Source of the DNA: Huiozyma naganishii CBS 8797
Taxonomy: Eukaryota; Ascomycota; Saccharomycetes; Saccharomycetales; Saccharomycetaceae
Assembly (NCBI RefSeq): GCF_000348985.1
Contig: NC_035922.1
Span: forward strand, 447,604-511,603
Direction of reading: 5' to 3'
DNA length: 64,000 nt
In this document: positions 61,145 through 64,000 of the stretch, piece by piece
Layout: the number at the start of each line of letters is the position of its first letter
Numbering within the stretch: position 1 is the first letter of the stretch
The notes under the pieces: generated by a model
The model's input: the letters and a program-made list of their open reading frames with translations, nothing else
Database searches by the model: none
Told to the model about the DNA's origin: nothing
Made by a program: the position numbers and the translations under genes

Positions 61145-62512
61145 CTATTTGGAATGTTTCAAAATGGTTTTAATCATCTCGTTTCCAATAACATTAGCTT
61201 CAGGGAACATTGGCTCAAAAAACTTTTGTACTGACTCGAACTGTCTCTTGTACAGGTCAAAATTTCCAAATGTGACCAATGAACTCCATTCTCTTGCAGC
61301 CACAACAAACTCTAAATCGTCTCTTCTAAAAGATTGGTCGTTCATTGCAGCATTGATCGTTTGTTCTAATATGGCGGGAGTCAAAAATAGATACTCGGAT
61401 ACCCCCAAAAATATCCTAAATAAGGGGGTAGAGCAAATCATATGGTCATACGGATTAATACCCAGTTGATACCACGAGTCTACAATGGCCAACAATGCTA
61501 AATGAGAATTTGGTAGCATTTGCTTTATCGAAGGCGAGTCCCTTCCAGAATGCGGATCAGTACTTATTTCACTTTTTTTTGTTAGTTTCGACAAAGAATA
61601 TTCCTCCAATATGAGGTCATCTAGTAAGAGCTTTCCTTTATGGCTATTGAATACAAATTCTTTGGCGTTCATCAGTCTTTCAACAAAGTCCTTTCTCCTG
61701 TTATCTAAGCACATCGAGAAAAGCTCTGTCGCACTCGTAGCATACTGAAGAATTTGTTGGTGGGCATGTGGGTTTGTGATAGCCAACCCGGCATAGACGT
61801 GCCATTTATTGGAATAGATTCTTAAAGATATATTCACTTTCACATTCTCCAGGCCCCCGACCCATTTATTATCTTCAGCTAACCACGGATAAACTTTCAA
61901 TTTGGCCCATGCAGAGCCCATAGAAAGGAATGCTGCGTGCGTAACAGCCTGTGTATCGGCAGTTATCCTATCGTGCTCCTCGTAAGTGAGGTAGACATGT
62001 TTGCTTTTCAGGCAGGAAACTACACTCTCGACAAAAAGTAGTGATTCCTTTTTGAAACTTCTGTGATCGATGATAACCAATGGCTGGCCTTCCGTATTAA
62101 CTTTTGGGCCATGCAAAGAATGAACAGTAATAATCTCAACATCCTTTGGAAGATATTTCTCGAAAGCCCTGATCTCCGGACTCTTACAGCTCGTTTGTCC
62201 ACCTACAATCGCGCCAACTTTCGAGGATGGGCCATACGCCGAAACGATTTTATCCAAGTTTGCAGCTTCTACGCTGTAAATGATATAATCACTAACCCTT
62301 GATACGTAGTGACCGTTTAATAGCACCTCAAATGACGCATCTGCATGTACTGCCGTCATGGACTCGAATAAATCTTCCCTATCGCAAGCAACTACTTTCC
62401 AGCCTGCATTCGAAAACTTGGTGGCGTAAAGTAGCCCCATATCACCCAAGCCAATAATACCTATTGTCTTTTCCCGTTTCCATTTTGATATCTGCTCGAT
62501 AGATGCAACCAT
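61145..62512 (-). CDS. TYR1: Prephenate dehydrogenase Tyr1
   Basis: NADP-dependent prephenate dehydrogenase that makes 4-hydroxyphenylpyruvate in tyrosine biosynthesis. 455 residues (S. cerevisiae 452). An N-terminal Rossmann motif GIIGLGDMGLLYATKFSNAG (about 18-37) is followed by the substrate-site region IITVHSLHGPKVNTEGQPLV and HDRITADTQAVTHAAFLSMG, then a helical dimerisation domain. It is convergent with UBS1 (212 bp apart), as in S. cerevisiae. Confidence 0.96.
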   Translation of the reverse strand: MVASIEQISKWKREKTIGIIGLGDMGLLYATKFSNAGWKVVACDREDLFESMTAVHADASFEVLLNGHYVSRVSDYIIYSVEAANLDKIVSAYGPSSKVGAIVGGQTSCKSPEIRAFEKYLPKDVEIITVHSLHGPKVNTEGQPLVIIDHRSFKKESLLFVESVVSCLKSKHVYLTYEEHDRITADTQAVTHAAFLSMGSAWAKLKVYPWLAEDNKWVGGLENVKVNISLRIYSNKWHVYAGLAITNPHAHQQILQYATSATELFSMCLDNRRKDFVERLMNAKEFVFNSHKGKLLLDDLILEEYSLSKLTKKSEISTDPHSGRDSPSIKQMLPNSHLALLAIVDSWYQLGINPYDHMICSTPLFRIFLGVSEYLFLTPAILEQTINAAMNDQSFRRDDLEFVVAAREWSSLVTFGNFDLYKRQFESVQKFFEPMFPEANVIGNEMIKTILKHSK

Positions 62513-62746
62513 TGCTACCTCAGCAACTCTATTTGCAGGTGCAACTTTTTGTGAGTGTCAATTGTTCATCGAGGGCTTTTACACATATTTTTTTATTGAG
62601 CTTAATGGCAGAAGAAATACAAAGCTGGTAGTAAAGTAGTTTCTCACTCAAGTCCGCTAGCATTAAAAAATATAGTTCTATCTATGTAAAATCCTCTATT
62701 TGTTGTTATACGTGCTCTACTAATTATATCGGTTAAGGGTATATCC

Positions 62747-63154
62747 TTATTTCAATCCCACTAATCGTCCTTTTTTTAAAAATGTCTCTCTGTCATCATC
62801 GCTCTGTTCTTCAACATCTTGTACTCCCGCATCTTCATGCATGCCCATTGATTCCGTTTCCATAAGTTCATCTATCACCTCTACTGTTTTCGTTATGATA
62901 TCAATGCCATTTCCCTTTTCATTTTGGAAGTAGCACCCTATGGCTAATGTCTTCTCCACTGCTTTCCCCATTCCCATCAAAGACACATACTTTGAGTTGT
63001 TCTTCCGTAGGTTTGCCAAGAACTTTTTCGTCCTTTTGAGCGCACTTATGTAAGGTGTAGAGGACTTGATATAGATTGTCGTTTTGATTTGCTTGTGCGA
63101 TAGTGTCTTCAAGGTTGGGCGCCTTGTCACTAGCTTTGTGTTATTCGATTTCAT
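62747..63154 (-). CDS. POP7: RNase P/MRP subunit Pop7
   Basis: Small Alba-type RNA-binding subunit of nuclear RNase P and RNase MRP that pairs with Pop6; also associated with telomerase RNA. 135 residues (S. cerevisiae 140). Recognisable blocks are KTTIYIKSSTPYISALKRTK and the adjacent KKFLANL helix, then GMGKAVEKTLAIGCYFQNEK and IDIITKTVEVIDEL. The acidic C-terminus is variable. It is divergent from PEX32, with 239 bp between starts. Confidence 0.93.
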   Translation of the reverse strand: MKSNNTKLVTRRPTLKTLSHKQIKTTIYIKSSTPYISALKRTKKFLANLRKNNSKYVSLMGMGKAVEKTLAIGCYFQNEKGNGIDIITKTVEVIDELMETESMGMHEDAGVQDVEEQSDDDRETFLKKGRLVGLK

Positions 63155-63393
63155 TGTGTTAATGTATGGATCCGTACTCGGATATGTGTATATGAAGCTA
63201 GTTCAAGTTGATAGAGGCTCTTCACTTCTCATCGAGAGAAAGTGCTTGAATATTAATAAAAAAATATATACATTTTCAGTGTTGGTTCCTTAGCAGAAAA
63301 ATCTTGTGTGGTGGAGCGAATAGAAACAACCCTTCAAGAATTTGCTGCGCTGTGTAACCACGGCTCGGTGTAAGTGGACCTATACGAGCGCCC

Positions 63394-64000
63394 ATGGCCG
63401 AACTTGAAGATTCTCAAGTGCATGCCCATTTTGTTGATGGCCATGAGAGGAAAAAGTCATTAGTGGGTATAACACCTTTACCCTTGATGAGCGCTTTGGC
63501 TAAAATGTACCCCTTTTTAGTAGTAGTGGATTGCCTTTTGGACCAAGTGCTTTGGATATCCAGTGACAATAAACTGAACTTTATCTACTTGGTTATGGAA
63601 TACCTGGCGCTAAGGGTTTTGTTTACATCGTCGTTCATACCCTTTAACCTGGAGGCGATTATAATGTACCTGATAGGTATTACATGCTCCTGCTTTCTAC
63701 CTATCTCGTTTGCATACTATATAAAGAGCGTGTACAATGAGCTACGAGAAGGTGAACCACCTACAATGGATGAGATAATGGACCTCTGTCAGAATGTTGT
63801 CAATAAACTAAAAACCATAAGAGCAGAAATGTTGAACTTAATTGGAGGTAACGGTTTCTCTGTACGAAGGTTACTCACTGTGTGCGTCATATTATCCCCT
63901 CTTCAATACGCGCTTTTCAAGTTACGTTACCTCGATGCAAGAGGTTTCCTACTACTAACATTCCTGTCCGCATCTCTGTTTCATTCTGCCGCTGTCCAAA
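63394..64000 (+). CDS. PEX32: Peroxisomal membrane protein Pex32 (3' partial)
   Basis: Pex30/Pex32-family protein of ER-peroxisome contact regions that limits peroxisome number and size. The frame is open from the ATG at 63394 (MAELEDSQVHAHFVDGHERK) to the window edge, about 202 codons, so the C-terminus is missing. Visible are hydrophobic segments MYPFLVVVDCLLDQVLWIS and IMYLIGITCSCFLPISFAYY, and the conserved EPPTMDEIMDL, which compares with EPPTLDEIV in S. cerevisiae. The downstream dysferlin domain lies outside. The order POP7-PEX32 supports PEX32 over its paralogues PEX30 and PEX31. Confidence 0.85.
   Translation, partial: MAELEDSQVHAHFVDGHERKKSLVGITPLPLMSALAKMYPFLVVVDCLLDQVLWISSDNKLNFIYLVMEYLALRVLFTSSFIPFNLEAIIMYLIGITCSCFLPISFAYYIKSVYNELREGEPPTMDEIMDLCQNVVNKLKTIRAEMLNLIGGNGFSVRRLLTVCVILSPLQYALFKLRYLDARGFLLLTFLSASLFHSAAVQ

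Overview
The window is nuclear DNA of a budding yeast (Saccharomycetaceae). The genes are compact and mostly intronless. Ribosomal protein genes carry short 5' introns with GTATGT-like donors and TACTAAC-like branch points, one Pol III tRNA-Cys gene is present, and almost every protein is readily recognised as the counterpart of a named Saccharomyces cerevisiae gene. Gene names are recalled from knowledge of the S. cerevisiae proteins and map; no database was searched.

Layout. Positions 1-7530 carry NOG1 (5' end cut by the window edge), DTR1, RPS6 and a divergent MADS-box gene at the RLM1/SMP1 position. Positions 7531-12343 are a 4.8 kb gene desert that ends in two adjacent solo-LTR-like elements. 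Positions 12344-56386 are a dense block in S. cerevisiae chromosome II order (MBA1, GDT1, NTC20, RPS9, RPL21, RIM2, MED8, AIM4, MSI1, PGI1, YBR197C-like, TAF5, KTR4, BEM1, DER1, an unassigned membrane protein, MCM7, COS111, LDH1, KTR3, FTH1, DUR1,2). BRO1 and SEN54, which S. cerevisiae keeps on chromosome XVI, are inserted in it. Positions 56387-60155 are a second long non-coding gap holding tRNA-Cys. After it the order jumps to UBS1, TYR1, POP7 and PEX32 (cut by the right edge), which in S. cerevisiae lie elsewhere on chromosome II.

Interpretation. One track mixes genes that S. cerevisiae splits between its two whole-genome-duplication sister regions. It also lacks several genes of the combined ancestral set (GLR1, ELP3, SEC16, MOT1, GPI2, GCR1). 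This best fits a post-duplication yeast whose losses differ from those of S. cerevisiae. This is inference from synteny; I cannot name the species.

The genes are mostly housekeeping: ribosome biogenesis and ribosomal proteins (NOG1, RPS6, RPS9, RPL21), tRNA and mRNA processing (SEN54, POP7, NTC20), transcription and chromatin (TAF5, MED8, MSI1), replication (MCM7), polarity (BEM1), secretory and vacuolar functions (KTR3, KTR4, DER1, GDT1, BRO1, FTH1) and metabolism (PGI1, DUR1,2, TYR1). Promoter motifs fit the gene roles: Rap1 sites at the ribosomal genes, Rap1/CTTCC boxes at PGI1, GATA and allophanate-response-like sites at DUR1,2, a middle sporulation element at DTR1, MCB sites at MSI1, tandem SCB sites at BEM1 and ECB/Mcm1-like sites at MCM7. 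I found no prokaryotic-type system, CRISPR array or clear horizontally acquired cluster. The least expected items are a predicted intron in AIM4, the LTR pair, a tRNA-Cys with an unusual 3' end, the divergent MADS protein and a tRNA-arm-like hairpin in the desert.
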